From Bacteroidales bacterium (GTDB lineage: Bacteria; Bacteroidota; Bacteroidia; Bacteroidales; PUMT01), in NCBI GenBank assembly GCA_007132365.1, contig SLOS01000115.1, positions 1 through 13,920 on the forward strand: a DNA stretch of 13,920 bases. Direction: 5' to 3'. Under the pieces are notes generated by a model, which saw only the letters and a list, made by a program, of their open reading frames with translations, searched no databases and was not told the origin of the DNA. The translations under genes were made by a program, and so were the position numbers. Numbering within the stretch: the stretch's first letter is position 1; each line of letters opens with the position of its first letter. This document shows positions 6,903-13,865 of this stretch, one piece after another.

Positions 6903-8330
6903 ATGTCAAATTACATGCTTAAATTCAAGTTCGGGTTAAAATCCAGGCTTGGTTTAATACCGGGAACATCCAGAATAGAAGCCCAGGATATCGAGCTTAA
7001 AAAGGAATATGAAGAATTCCTCAGGTATGAAGAATCAAGCGAGCCGCAGAGATTTGTGGAGCTTGAAGAGTTAGTAACATCTCAGGATTTCAAAGACCGC
7101 AAAAAATATATCCAAAGCCAGCGTTTTAAAGATTCAGATGCCTACAGCAGGCTCATGGATTATAAAGCCATGAAGAAATCATCATTGTTCAAGGCATATT
7201 TCAGGTTTGTAAGTTCAAAGTTTTTCCCGGATTTTCAAAAATTTGACAATTCAGAGGAAGTTAAAAAACTTGAGGCAGCCGGGGAGGATAAGAATGATGA
7301 ATACAGCACACTCAGAAAATCTCCCGGGATAAAGGCCTATTATAAACTAAGCAGATCCAAAGACCTGGAAGCATTCAGGAAACTGCATGATTCTCCCGAA
7401 TTGAAGAAGTTCAATGAACTTGAAAACTATGTTAATTCAGATGAGTTCAAAAGCACAAAAAAGCACCTTGAGTCGCGCGACAAATTTAAAAAAACTCCTG
7501 AATATAAGCAATTAACAGATTACCAGGAATTAAAGAAATCGAAAAAGCTAAAATGGTATTATAAGTGTAAAGAATCAGGCAAGTTTAATGAACTGAGTAA
7601 ATGGAAGCTTGTTTTCTCTGATGATTTCGCAGGACAGGAATTGGATAGGAACAAATGGCTTACATCCTTCTACTGGGGGAAAAAACTTCTTAAAAAAAAC
7701 TATTCACTTGCATCGGACAACCATTTTTACACTGATGGTAAAAACCATGAAGTGGCTAACAGCATGATGAAGCTGCACACCAGGAAAGAACAAATAACGG
7801 GACAAGCCTGGGACCCTGAACTAGGCTTTTATCCAAAGAATTTTGAATATACATCCGGCCTGATAAATACCGGTGAAAGCTTCCGGCAACAATACGGAGC
7901 ATTTGAGGCCAAAGTCAGAATGCACCGGTCCACCTCAGTATACCATGCTTTCTGGATGCTTTCTGACAAGATGGTTCCGCACATTGACATTTTCAGGTTT
8001 TCAGGTAAGAAGAAAAGACGGATCGAGCTTAATTCTTTCTGGGAGGTTAAAGGGAAAAGAAATGAAATTCGCAGAAACTCTGATAATGTGGGTGGAATCG
8101 ACTTTTCCAAAGGCTTTTTTATCTATCGGTTTGAATGGTACCCGGACAGGATGGTCTGGAAAATAAACAATACCGTCGTCAAGACCAGTCATGAAGGCAT
8201 CCCGGATGAACCAATGTATATTCTTTTCAGTTCAGGAGTGGAAAGCAATCCATCCGGCAACGGGCTGCCAACAACCATGGATATAGACTGGGTAAGGTGC
8301 TTCAGCCATGATGGTGATAAAAAAAGCTGA
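6903..8330 (+). CDS. Lysine-rich repeat protein with a catalytically inactive GH16-like jelly-roll domain
   Basis: A 475-residue protein in two parts. Residues 30-230 are charged, lysine-rich and likely helical, made of repeats: residues 50-108 and 169-229 align along most of their length (for example FVELEELVTSQDFK with FNELENYVNSDEFK), and 109-168 holds partial copies. Residues 234-467 look like a family 16 glycoside hydrolase fold: LVFSDDF at its start, YGAFEAKVRM, then HAFWMLSD (348-355) just before the active-site strand, and MDIDWVRCF at its end. The catalytic ExDxxE motif reads H360-I-D362-I-F-R365, so the nucleophile and acid/base glutamates are both replaced; hydrolysis is not expected, and a carbohydrate-binding role is an inference. 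No signal peptide or lipobox is seen, odd for this fold. An in-frame TAA at 6882-6884 rules out a long upstream extension. The product may be cytoplasmic or exported by an unseen route. Function unknown. Confidence 0.85.
   Translation: MSNYMLKFKFGLKSRLGLIPGTSRIEAQDIELKKEYEEFLRYEESSEPQRFVELEELVTSQDFKDRKKYIQSQRFKDSDAYSRLMDYKAMKKSSLFKAYFRFVSSKFFPDFQKFDNSEEVKKLEAAGEDKNDEYSTLRKSPGIKAYYKLSRSKDLEAFRKLHDSPELKKFNELENYVNSDEFKSTKKHLESRDKFKKTPEYKQLTDYQELKKSKKLKWYYKCKESGKFNELSKWKLVFSDDFAGQELDRNKWLTSFYWGKKLLKKNYSLASDNHFYTDGKNHEVANSMMKLHTRKEQITGQAWDPELGFYPKNFEYTSGLINTGESFRQQYGAFEAKVRMHRSTSVYHAFWMLSDKMVPHIDIFRFSGKKKRRIELNSFWEVKGKRNEIRRNSDNVGGIDFSKGFFIYRFEWYPDRMVWKINNTVVKTSHEGIPDEPMYILFSSGVESNPSGNGLPTTMDIDWVRCFSHDGDKKS
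7050..7589 (+). repeat. Degenerate protein-level repeats in the GH16-like gene
   Basis: Two units of about 60 codons, 7050-7226 and 7407-7589, encode clearly related segments: FVELEELVTS...DYKAMKKSSLFKAYF and FNELENYVNS...DYQELKKSKKLKWYY. The stretch between them repeats shorter pieces (SPGIKAYYKLS, SPELKKFNEL). Repetition is clear in the protein but has decayed at DNA level, so it is old rather than a recent slippage product. Confidence 0.7.
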
Positions 8331-8365
8331 TCTTTCGATATTTTATTACAGGGTTTGAATCCTGC

Positions 8366-8397
8366 CGGCCTGACATTTCTGCGAATATGTCAGGCCG
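8366..8397. terminator. Hairpin between convergent genes, probable bidirectional terminator
   Basis: CGGCCTGACAT (8366-8376) pairs perfectly with ATGTCAGGCCG (8387-8397): an 11-bp GC-containing stem with a 10-nt loop. It lies 35 bases after the stop of the plus-strand GH16-like gene and 58 bases past the stop of the minus-strand transporter gene. Only a weak T-rich tail (TCTTATT) follows on the plus strand. The position between two convergent stops makes a shared terminator the best reading. Confidence 0.7.
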
Positions 8398-8455
8398 TCT
8401 TATTCCCCGAAAGGGTTAAAATGGAAACTGATCAATGCTCCACCTGCGAAGTTTT

Positions 8456-10111
8456 TTACCGGAGGTGAATGGTCTCTCCCACCCCGATCGGCAGGTTCAG
8501 TCCATACCAGATAAATAACAACAATACCCACATCAGGAAAAGAATTACGGCATAGGGTACCAGAAGCGATACTATCGTCCCGATTCCAATTCTGTTGTTG
8601 TACTTGTGTATCCATCCGAGCAACAAGGGAAAGTATACATAAAGAGGTGTTACACAATTGGTTATTGAGTCCCCTACACGGTACATGAGTTGAACGAATG
8701 CAGGGCTGTAGCCCAGCTGGGCAAGCATAGGAATGAATATCGGTGCAAAAATAGCCCATTTTGCCGAGCCGCTGCCAAGAAAAATGTTCAGAACTGCAAC
8801 CAGGATCATAAAAAGGGTGAACATCACTGGGCCTGTAAGGCCGGTGGATTTTAAAAATTCGGCTCCCTTGATGGCCAGTATGGTGTCAAGGTTAGACCAG
8901 TTGAAAAGATTGATGAACTGGGCCACAACAAGCATAAGGACTATGTAGCCGGAAAGTTCCTTCATTCCATGCTCCATCTGTCTGAGCACATCATTGGGTT
9001 TTTTGATCACACCAATGGTTTTGCCGTAAAAGTATCCCGGTATTGCAAAAAAGAAAAACAGTATGGGAATAAGGCCCCTTAAAAAAGGTGAAGGGACCAC
9101 ACCCCCCGTAACCTGGTTCCTGAGAGGCGCACCGGTTGGAGCTACAAGAAGCACTATAAGCAGCGAATAAATAAGCAGGGACATACCGGCCCTTCGCAAT
9201 CCCTTTCTTTCAAGCGGTGTCAGGATGTTATTCCCGGTTGCGGCAACATCATCACCCGTGTACTCAAAGCGGCTGCAGGATGGGATGGTATACCTCCTGG
9301 CAATGAAGGCGCCTCCCGCCCCAAGCAGAAGGGTTGAAACAATCATGAAGTACCAGTTAGCGGTTGCGCTCACCTCCTGTCCGTCTACCATCTGGCCTGT
9401 TATCTCGGAGCTTATCCCTGCCAGAAGCACGTCGGTACCTGCAATGAAGAAATTCGCGGTAAACCCGGCGGTAGCCCCGGCATACCCGGCAATGAGCCCT
9501 GCAATGGGGCTCAATCCCATCTGGGCAAAAATAAGCGCAGCAATTGGAGGTACAATGACAATACCGGCATCGGAACCAATGTTACCGCATGCACCTATGA
9601 TAAAGATTACAGGAAGTACGATCTGTTTCGGTACAGAAAATGCCACGGTACGCAATACCACGGTGAGGAGTCCGCTCCTCTCGGCAACGGACACTCCCAT
9701 GAGCATCACCAGTACCAGTCCGAAAGGCGCAAAATGAGCAAAATTGGTTACCATTTCCTCGATAAACCTTCTCAGTCCCTCACCCGATATGAGATTTTGC
9801 GCTTCCACCCTTGCACCTGTACCGGGATCTATGGCACTCACCCCAAGAAGTGATGTGATACCACTGAGAACAACTATGAAAATACATATCCATAAAAAAA
9901 TCCAGAAAGGATGAGGAAGCTTGTTTCCCATCACCTCAATCCATCTCAGAATTCCTGTTGATCCTGATTCCATGTTTTGCCCGGCATTTGAGTCCGTGGG
10001 AAGCTTTTTGCTGTTGCCTGTTATATTGGGGTTGACATCGTGGTTGACATCGTGGTTGTAATTGTCGGGACCGCTTTTCCCCGGGTTACTTTTTTCTTTC
10101 TTTCTTGCCAT
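8456..10111 (-). CDS. AbgT-family transporter (p-aminobenzoyl-glutamate / antimetabolite transporter)
   Basis: A 551-residue polytopic inner-membrane protein, clearly AbgT family: IEVMGNKLPHPFWIFLW (58-74) opens the first membrane segment, followed by MLMGVSVAERSGLL, GACGNIGSDAGIVIVPP, AGYAGATAGFTANFF and, near the end, GSGSAKWAIFAPIFIPML and GDSITNCVTPLYVYFP. Known members use the proton gradient to import p-aminobenzoyl-glutamate (E. coli AbgT) or to export sulfonamides and p-aminobenzoate (MtrF, YdaH); which applies here cannot be told. The first 55 residues are a hydrophilic extension, including tandem HDVN units, not found in shorter relatives (about 500 residues); Met47 (codon at 9971-9973) is a possible alternative start. 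The ATG at 10111 is 4 bases after the stop of the sensor kinase gene, so the two are in one operon. Its end faces the hairpin at 8366-8397. Confidence 0.93.
   Translation of the reverse strand: MARKKEKSNPGKSGPDNYNHDVNHDVNPNITGNSKKLPTDSNAGQNMESGSTGILRWIEVMGNKLPHPFWIFLWICIFIVVLSGITSLLGVSAIDPGTGARVEAQNLISGEGLRRFIEEMVTNFAHFAPFGLVLVMLMGVSVAERSGLLTVVLRTVAFSVPKQIVLPVIFIIGACGNIGSDAGIVIVPPIAALIFAQMGLSPIAGLIAGYAGATAGFTANFFIAGTDVLLAGISSEITGQMVDGQEVSATANWYFMIVSTLLLGAGGAFIARRYTIPSCSRFEYTGDDVAATGNNILTPLERKGLRRAGMSLLIYSLLIVLLVAPTGAPLRNQVTGGVVPSPFLRGLIPILFFFFAIPGYFYGKTIGVIKKPNDVLRQMEHGMKELSGYIVLMLVVAQFINLFNWSNLDTILAIKGAEFLKSTGLTGPVMFTLFMILVAVLNIFLGSGSAKWAIFAPIFIPMLAQLGYSPAFVQLMYRVGDSITNCVTPLYVYFPLLLGWIHKYNNRIGIGTIVSLLVPYAVILFLMWVLLLFIWYGLNLPIGVGETIHLR
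10031..10054 (-). repeat. Tandem 12-bp repeat in the transporter N-terminus
   Basis: GTTGACATCGTG occurs twice in direct tandem (10031-10042 and 10043-10054), followed by the first four bases of a third copy. It encodes the HDVN-HDVN stretch in the hydrophilic tail. As a multiple of three, copy-number change would keep the frame. Confidence 0.85.
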
Positions 10112-10115
10112 ATCG

Positions 10116-11219
10116 TCAATTTTCCAGGTCAGGTATACTTATTGTAAAAATGGTTCGTTGCTCCTTGTTGGAAACAAAATCCACCTTGCCACCCAGATAC
10201 TTCTCTGTCAGCAGACGTATGCTGTAGGTGCCCCATCCCCTGCCCGGCCCTTTCGTTGAATAGGAACGCTGAAACAGTTGCAGCTGAACATCCCTGGGGA
10301 TCAGGGGCTGGCTCCTTACATTTATGCTGTAAAAGCTTTCCTTTTTAAACTTTTCAGAAAATATGCCAATCTCCTGATCATCACTGCTTACTTCAAGGGC
10401 ATTCTTGATGGTGTTTATAAGCACCCTCCTGAGAAGAGTTTCATCTGTATGGATTACCAATCCTGATTTTTTGTGCTGTATCTTCCTGTCCCGCATATAT
10501 CGGTTATTGGTAAGAGTTTTTAAGACACTTTCGATAAGTCCGTCTACATTGACCTCTGAAACGATAACCGAGAGTGACTGGTTTTCAGCTTCGCTGATAA
10601 GCCTGTAGGAATGGATCTCATCGGTGAGACGGAGAGACAGGTCATTTATAATGCTTTTTGTTTCTTTGAGAGGCATCTCTTCTATAAGCTCATTCAAGCC
10701 GTTAAGTGCTGTTATGGAGTTGTTGATGTCATGCAGGAAAATATTCTCCAGCATCTGGCGGGTCTTAAAGTCGCTTATATCCTGCATATAGGCAAAGATG
10801 TACCTGTTACCAAGGTGTTCAAAGGGCCGGGTATGCACGCTGAAGGTGAGTGTCTCGCCATGATCCAGGGTTATATTGCATTCGCCGGAAGCTTTTGTCC
10901 CTTTTGAACTTTTCTCAATAGCGTTGGCAAATCCGCAAACCCTGCAGAAATCGGTACTGCCACACCCGAATTCTGTGTCCGTTGCATGTATACATAACAG
11001 GCACTCTCCGGGCCTTTTTCCAATAGTTCCGTTCCCCCCCCTTTTACTGACTGTCTCAGTAAATTTCCTGTTCATGTAAATTATCTGCCGGTATTGATTC
11101 ATAATGATTATCATGTTTGGGATATCCTCAAGGAGGGAAATGAATCGGCGACTTTGAACAATGGAGTCGGACTGCCGGCGGATATTCTCGTCTGAGTCAC
11201 GTAATTTGAATTCAAACAT
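10116..11219 (-). CDS. Soluble PAS sensor histidine kinase with a cysteine-rich PAS insertion
   Basis: A 367-residue kinase without membrane helices. Residues 1-25 are likely helical, then a PAS domain (about 26-150) follows. Inside it are five close cysteines, Cys73-x2-Cys76, Cys86, Cys92-x2-Cys95, a pattern suited to a metal, Fe-S or redox site; such cysteine-bearing PAS domains occur in a known group of bacterial kinases. The likely phospho-acceptor is His163 in FLHDINNS. The ATPase domain has an N box with Asn269 and Asn273 (INTIKNALE), and a glycine-rich lid, STKGPGRGWGTYS (321-333). The segment before it, INVRSQPLIP (299-308), has lost the Asn and Gly that relatives carry there (usually close to VxNxGxIP), so ATP binding may be altered. 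No response regulator is next to it. It starts 58 bases after the GNAT gene and ends 4 bases before the AbgT gene, suggesting it controls or reports on that transport. Confidence 0.9.
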   Translation of the reverse strand: MFEFKLRDSDENIRRQSDSIVQSRRFISLLEDIPNMIIIMNQYRQIIYMNRKFTETVSKRGGNGTIGKRPGECLLCIHATDTEFGCGSTDFCRVCGFANAIEKSSKGTKASGECNITLDHGETLTFSVHTRPFEHLGNRYIFAYMQDISDFKTRQMLENIFLHDINNSITALNGLNELIEEMPLKETKSIINDLSLRLTDEIHSYRLISEAENQSLSVIVSEVNVDGLIESVLKTLTNNRYMRDRKIQHKKSGLVIHTDETLLRRVLINTIKNALEVSSDDQEIGIFSEKFKKESFYSINVRSQPLIPRDVQLQLFQRSYSTKGPGRGWGTYSIRLLTEKYLGGKVDFVSNKEQRTIFTISIPDLEN

Positions 11220-11226
11220 TTGAATT
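11205..11226. promoter_or_regulatory. Overlapping TTTGAATT palindromes covering the kinase start codon
   Basis: Three half-sites lie in 22 bases: TTTGAATT (11205-11212), AATTCAAA (11209-11216) and TTTGAATT (11219-11226). The first two make a perfect 12-bp palindrome, TTTGAATTCAAA; the second and third make an 8-2-8 dyad. The kinase ATG (11217-11219 on the minus strand) sits in the middle, so part of the symmetry is coding (Met-Phe-Glu-Phe-Lys). An operator or a hairpin that hides the start is possible; chance in AT-rich DNA is not excluded. Confidence 0.35.
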
Positions 11227-11277
11227 GCCTGGATTGTTTGGAGTCTAAGGTAATAATAAAATCTAAAAAAGATCTAA

Positions 11278-11865
11278 TTATCTCTGGTTTTGTTGCGGGG
11301 GATATCGTTTTATATATCCGGCAAAAAATTCTGCTGTCAGGCGTACCAGCTCAGAATTCTCGGGCACATTCTCAAATTTCTCTTCTTCCCTGAATATACG
11401 GAATCCGCGGGCAAGATAATTCCCGAGTGCAGCATCGGAATCGTTTGAACAGGTATGGAGCCATACCCTTTCCGCGTTGTTTTTCCGGGCACTCTCAACT
11501 GCATGCGAAAGCAACATTCCCCCCAGTCCCCTACCCATATAATAAGGGAAAACCCCGAAAAATTTTATCTCCGCATTCCGTTTTTCAGTGAATTCAAGCT
11601 CATAATAACCAGCCAGTTTTTTCCCTTCAAAACCAAGATAGGTTTTAACCCTGTTTGATGTAAAATATTCATCCCAGTCCCGGATCGTCCATTTGAATCT
11701 GCTGTACCATCTCCAAGGCAGGCCAACCCCGGCAAGCAGGATGAAGTTCAGGTAAGCATCGTTCTCCACTTCTTTTACCTCCAGCCTCTCCCTGTATCCT
11801 GTTTTTGGGCGGAATTCATCTTCACCTTTTAATTCCAGGTATATTGTCTTCACCTTAACAAGCAT
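11278..11865 (-). CDS. GNAT-family N-acetyltransferase
   Basis: A 195-residue cytoplasmic protein with the acetyl-CoA-binding core of GNAT enzymes. Motif A is clear at residues 99-125: the strand EIKFFGVFP, then the pyrophosphate-binding loop YYMGRGLGGMLL (R/Q-x-x-G-x-G/A type), followed by the helix HAVESARKN. Motif B follows with RVWLHTCSNDSDAALGNYLARGFRIF (133-158), the usual Asn-x-x-A-xx-Y-x-x-x-G-F arrangement. The N-terminal 60 residues are family-variable and should set the substrate, which cannot be predicted. It starts 30 bases after the stop of the 5'-nucleotidase gene and is followed by the PAS kinase after 58 bases, all on the minus strand, so it probably belongs to the same transcript. 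No membrane segment or signal is present. Confidence 0.9.
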   Translation of the reverse strand: MLVKVKTIYLELKGEDEFRPKTGYRERLEVKEVENDAYLNFILLAGVGLPWRWYSRFKWTIRDWDEYFTSNRVKTYLGFEGKKLAGYYELEFTEKRNAEIKFFGVFPYYMGRGLGGMLLSHAVESARKNNAERVWLHTCSNDSDAALGNYLARGFRIFREEEKFENVPENSELVRLTAEFFAGYIKRYPPQQNQR

Positions 11866-11895
11866 ACTTTTTGCTATATGATTAAATTCCTGTAA

Positions 11896-13344
11896 TTAGT
11901 TTTCCCGCTGCCTGATTACTTTGCTCCTGGAGTTACCTGAATATTCAATATCCTGAATCTCTGTGATATGGTCAATTATGACCTGCGCTGTGGTAATACC
12001 CATACCAGTACCGGGATCCCGGCGCTCAAAATCAAATGCAACGGCAATATAACTGGGCACTCCGACAATATAACCGGTAACATCATTAAGTTCATTCCCG
12101 TCGTTGTCATATAACTTAACCTCATTTAACATACCGTCACTTGTAAGATGGACCTCTATTTTCCCCCCGGATATCTGAAGCGAAGGGGTTTTTCTGGAAG
12201 TAAGGCTGTTGGCTATGAGGCCCTGCAGTTCAGTGTAGCTAAGTTCCAGGCTCACCAATTCATTTCCAAAAGGGTCCATCATGAATATATCACTGAGCCT
12301 TATCTCACCTTCCAGTCTGTCGACCCTGATGCCGCCATAATTGTGAAAAGCGAGATCAAAATTACCATACTGACGGTAGACATCAGTTATAAAACCTCCC
12401 AGATCGGGCTTCCCTTCCAGTGGTTTCAGCAAACGGCCTATAACCCTGTTCAGGACAGGATTGTCATTGTACTCGTCAACGATCACAGCCAGTTCTTCAT
12501 CACGGCCATCGATGCCGCGCAGATTTATCATCTCAGCGCTCTTTCCCACCAACTCCCTTCCCCGGAAGATAAGGCTGACCTTTCCAATATATTCAAGGTT
12601 GGCACCAGCCTGGGTTACCAGAACATCATTCCAGGTTCGCGGTTTCATTGTTACGGTATGGCTGTGGCCGCCTATTATAACATCCAGCCAGGGGTAGTTC
12701 CAGGCCATAAGGGTATCTGACACAAAGCCGTGATGGGTCAGGGCGATAACTGCATCCGATTTCTCAGCAAGAAAATCAAACTCACCGGCTTTTTCTATCG
12801 GGGGATAAAACTCAATTCCTTTAAGGTTGTCGGGGTGGGCTGAAGGTATACCCCGGTTGTTCAACTGAACCAGTCCGAGAAATGCAATGGTCCGATTTCC
12901 TGCACGCATGATAGAATAGGGATCAGGCTGGGGCAGGTCAGAACCCTCCGTATTCAGGTTGGCCAGTATAAAAGGAAAATCAGCCTGGTTCATACGCTCT
13001 TTGAGAACTTCAATGCCGTAATCAAATTCATGATTGCCAATGGTGTTAAGATTATATCCAACCCGGTTCATAAGGTCGATTTTGGGATAACCCGGCGGAT
13101 CAAAATAGTCGACCATGGGGTTCCCGGAAAAAATATCGCCGGCGCTGACCAGAAGAACATGTTCGCTTACTTTTCTCTCCTCATTGACCAGGAATGCCAT
13201 TGCGGGAAAATTATCAAGGTTGGCATGGGAGTCGTTGGTATGGAAAATTATTACCCTGGTCTCCGGTTTACTGCAACCCGAAAATAAGAGGGCCCCGCTA
13301 AAAAGGAAAAGGAGAAGGCCGTTATTTATAAAACTTCGAAACAT
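11896..13344 (-). CDS. Lipoprotein 5'-nucleotidase / metallophosphoesterase (UshA-like)
   Basis: A 482-residue secreted lipoprotein. The N-terminus has a hydrophobic stretch ending in the lipobox LFSGC, with lipidated Cys24, and Ser-Lys after it. The metallophosphoesterase domain (30-265) has all di-metal motifs: Asp38/His40 in TNDSH, Asp70 in SAGD, Asn104/His105 in GNHEFDYG, His204 in LTHHG, and His227/His229 in GGHSH. The C-terminal nucleotidase domain (about 295-462) has NYGGIR (335-340) and DPFGNELV (357-364), which shape the substrate pocket. Both domains are present, though the protein is shorter than E. coli UshA (about 550). Family role: dephosphorylates extracellular nucleotides (5'-nucleotidase, sometimes UDP-sugar or cyclic nucleotide hydrolysis) for nucleoside and phosphate salvage. 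It is the first gene of the four-gene minus-strand run. Anchoring on the periplasmic or outer-membrane side is expected. Confidence 0.95.
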   Translation of the reverse strand: MFRSFINNGLLLFLFSGALLFSGCSKPETRVIIFHTNDSHANLDNFPAMAFLVNEERKVSEHVLLVSAGDIFSGNPMVDYFDPPGYPKIDLMNRVGYNLNTIGNHEFDYGIEVLKERMNQADFPFILANLNTEGSDLPQPDPYSIMRAGNRTIAFLGLVQLNNRGIPSAHPDNLKGIEFYPPIEKAGEFDFLAEKSDAVIALTHHGFVSDTLMAWNYPWLDVIIGGHSHTVTMKPRTWNDVLVTQAGANLEYIGKVSLIFRGRELVGKSAEMINLRGIDGRDEELAVIVDEYNDNPVLNRVIGRLLKPLEGKPDLGGFITDVYRQYGNFDLAFHNYGGIRVDRLEGEIRLSDIFMMDPFGNELVSLELSYTELQGLIANSLTSRKTPSLQISGGKIEVHLTSDGMLNEVKLYDNDGNELNDVTGYIVGVPSYIAVAFDFERRDPGTGMGITTAQVIIDHITEIQDIEYSGNSRSKVIRQREN

Positions 13345-13379
13345 TTTACAATTTTTTGGTTTTTGTTTGGCACAGTATC

Positions 13380-13403
13380 GTTTAAACCTAATGTTTGAAC
13401 CTA
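13380..13403. promoter_or_regulatory. 11-bp direct repeat upstream of the 5'-nucleotidase gene
   Basis: GTTTAAACCTA (13380-13390) and GTTTGAACCTA (13393-13403) match at 10 of 11 bases with a 13-base period, 36 to 59 bases upstream of the minus-strand ATG. Read on the minus strand the first copy contains TAGGTTTA, one base off the TAnnTTTG promoter box, so the repeat may overlap a promoter. A tandem activator or repressor site is plausible but unproven. Confidence 0.35.
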
Positions 13404-13505
13404 TTGGTGTTTTTTCTTGGTTATTTTATTGAAAATACAGATATTCAATGCATTAATCAAATGAGATTCACATAATTCGTGTAAAACATCAAACAAGATT
13501 CAAAT

Positions 13506-13649
13506 ATGAGAAAAAGATTTGAACAACAGATGGAAACAGGAAGAATTCCCATTGGAGAAACAGAGATCACTACCAAAAAAAAGTGGTGCGCTTCCGGGTT
13601 TATGCGCAGCTCTAAAGGAGATTTTTGTAACCCCCAGGTGAAAAAGTAA
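13506..13649 (+). pseudogene. Frameshifted N-terminal remnant of a Bacteroidota transposase
   Basis: From the ATG at 13506 the frame reads MRKRFEQQMETGRIPIGETE, which resembles the start of a transposase family common in Bacteroidota (ISNCY/IS1182-like, MxKRFEQQ start). The match is from memory, so the exact family is uncertain. After a run of eight A (13575-13582) the similarity moves to the +1 frame: SGALPGLCAALKEIFVTPR (13582-13638), like the conserved LPxxLxALxxIFxTPE that normally follows, then a TGA at 13639. In the original frame translation stops at 13647-13649. The other 400 or so residues of such an enzyme are absent. So it is a dead fragment, probably left after an insertion decayed or was deleted. 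No terminal inverted repeats were recognised nearby. Confidence 0.5.
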
Positions 13650-13865
13650 TCATGCCAAAAAAGGGTAAGTGCAATAAATTGGAGCAGGAGGAAGAGGGTT
13701 ATTGTTTGAATCCGAAAAATCATTTCAAAAAATTCATTTTTCAATATATTGACAAACAGGTGTTTATGGATTTGCTCTTACTGTGTTGTTAAACAATGAT
13801 TTAACTTTTTTATAGCCCTGCATTGTATGGTAATAAGAATTTGTTTTATTTTAGTACCGCGAAAA

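Noticed and set aside
9225..9737. 170-codon plus-strand open frame
   Set aside because: Antisense to the AbgT transporter; its composition (Ala/Pro/Ser rich) is the usual shadow of a membrane-protein gene.
12148..12720. 190-codon plus-strand open frame
   Set aside because: Antisense to the nucleotidase, which has all catalytic motifs; no domain seen.
13575..13582. A8 run as a programmed frameshift site of a working transposase
   Set aside because: Both frames stop within about 70 bases and the remainder of the enzyme is missing, so no functional product can result.
13457..13744. 95-codon minus-strand open frame with a hydrophobic start
   Set aside because: Overlaps the transposase remnant on the other strand; hydrophobicity follows from AT-rich DNA, and no family is recognised.
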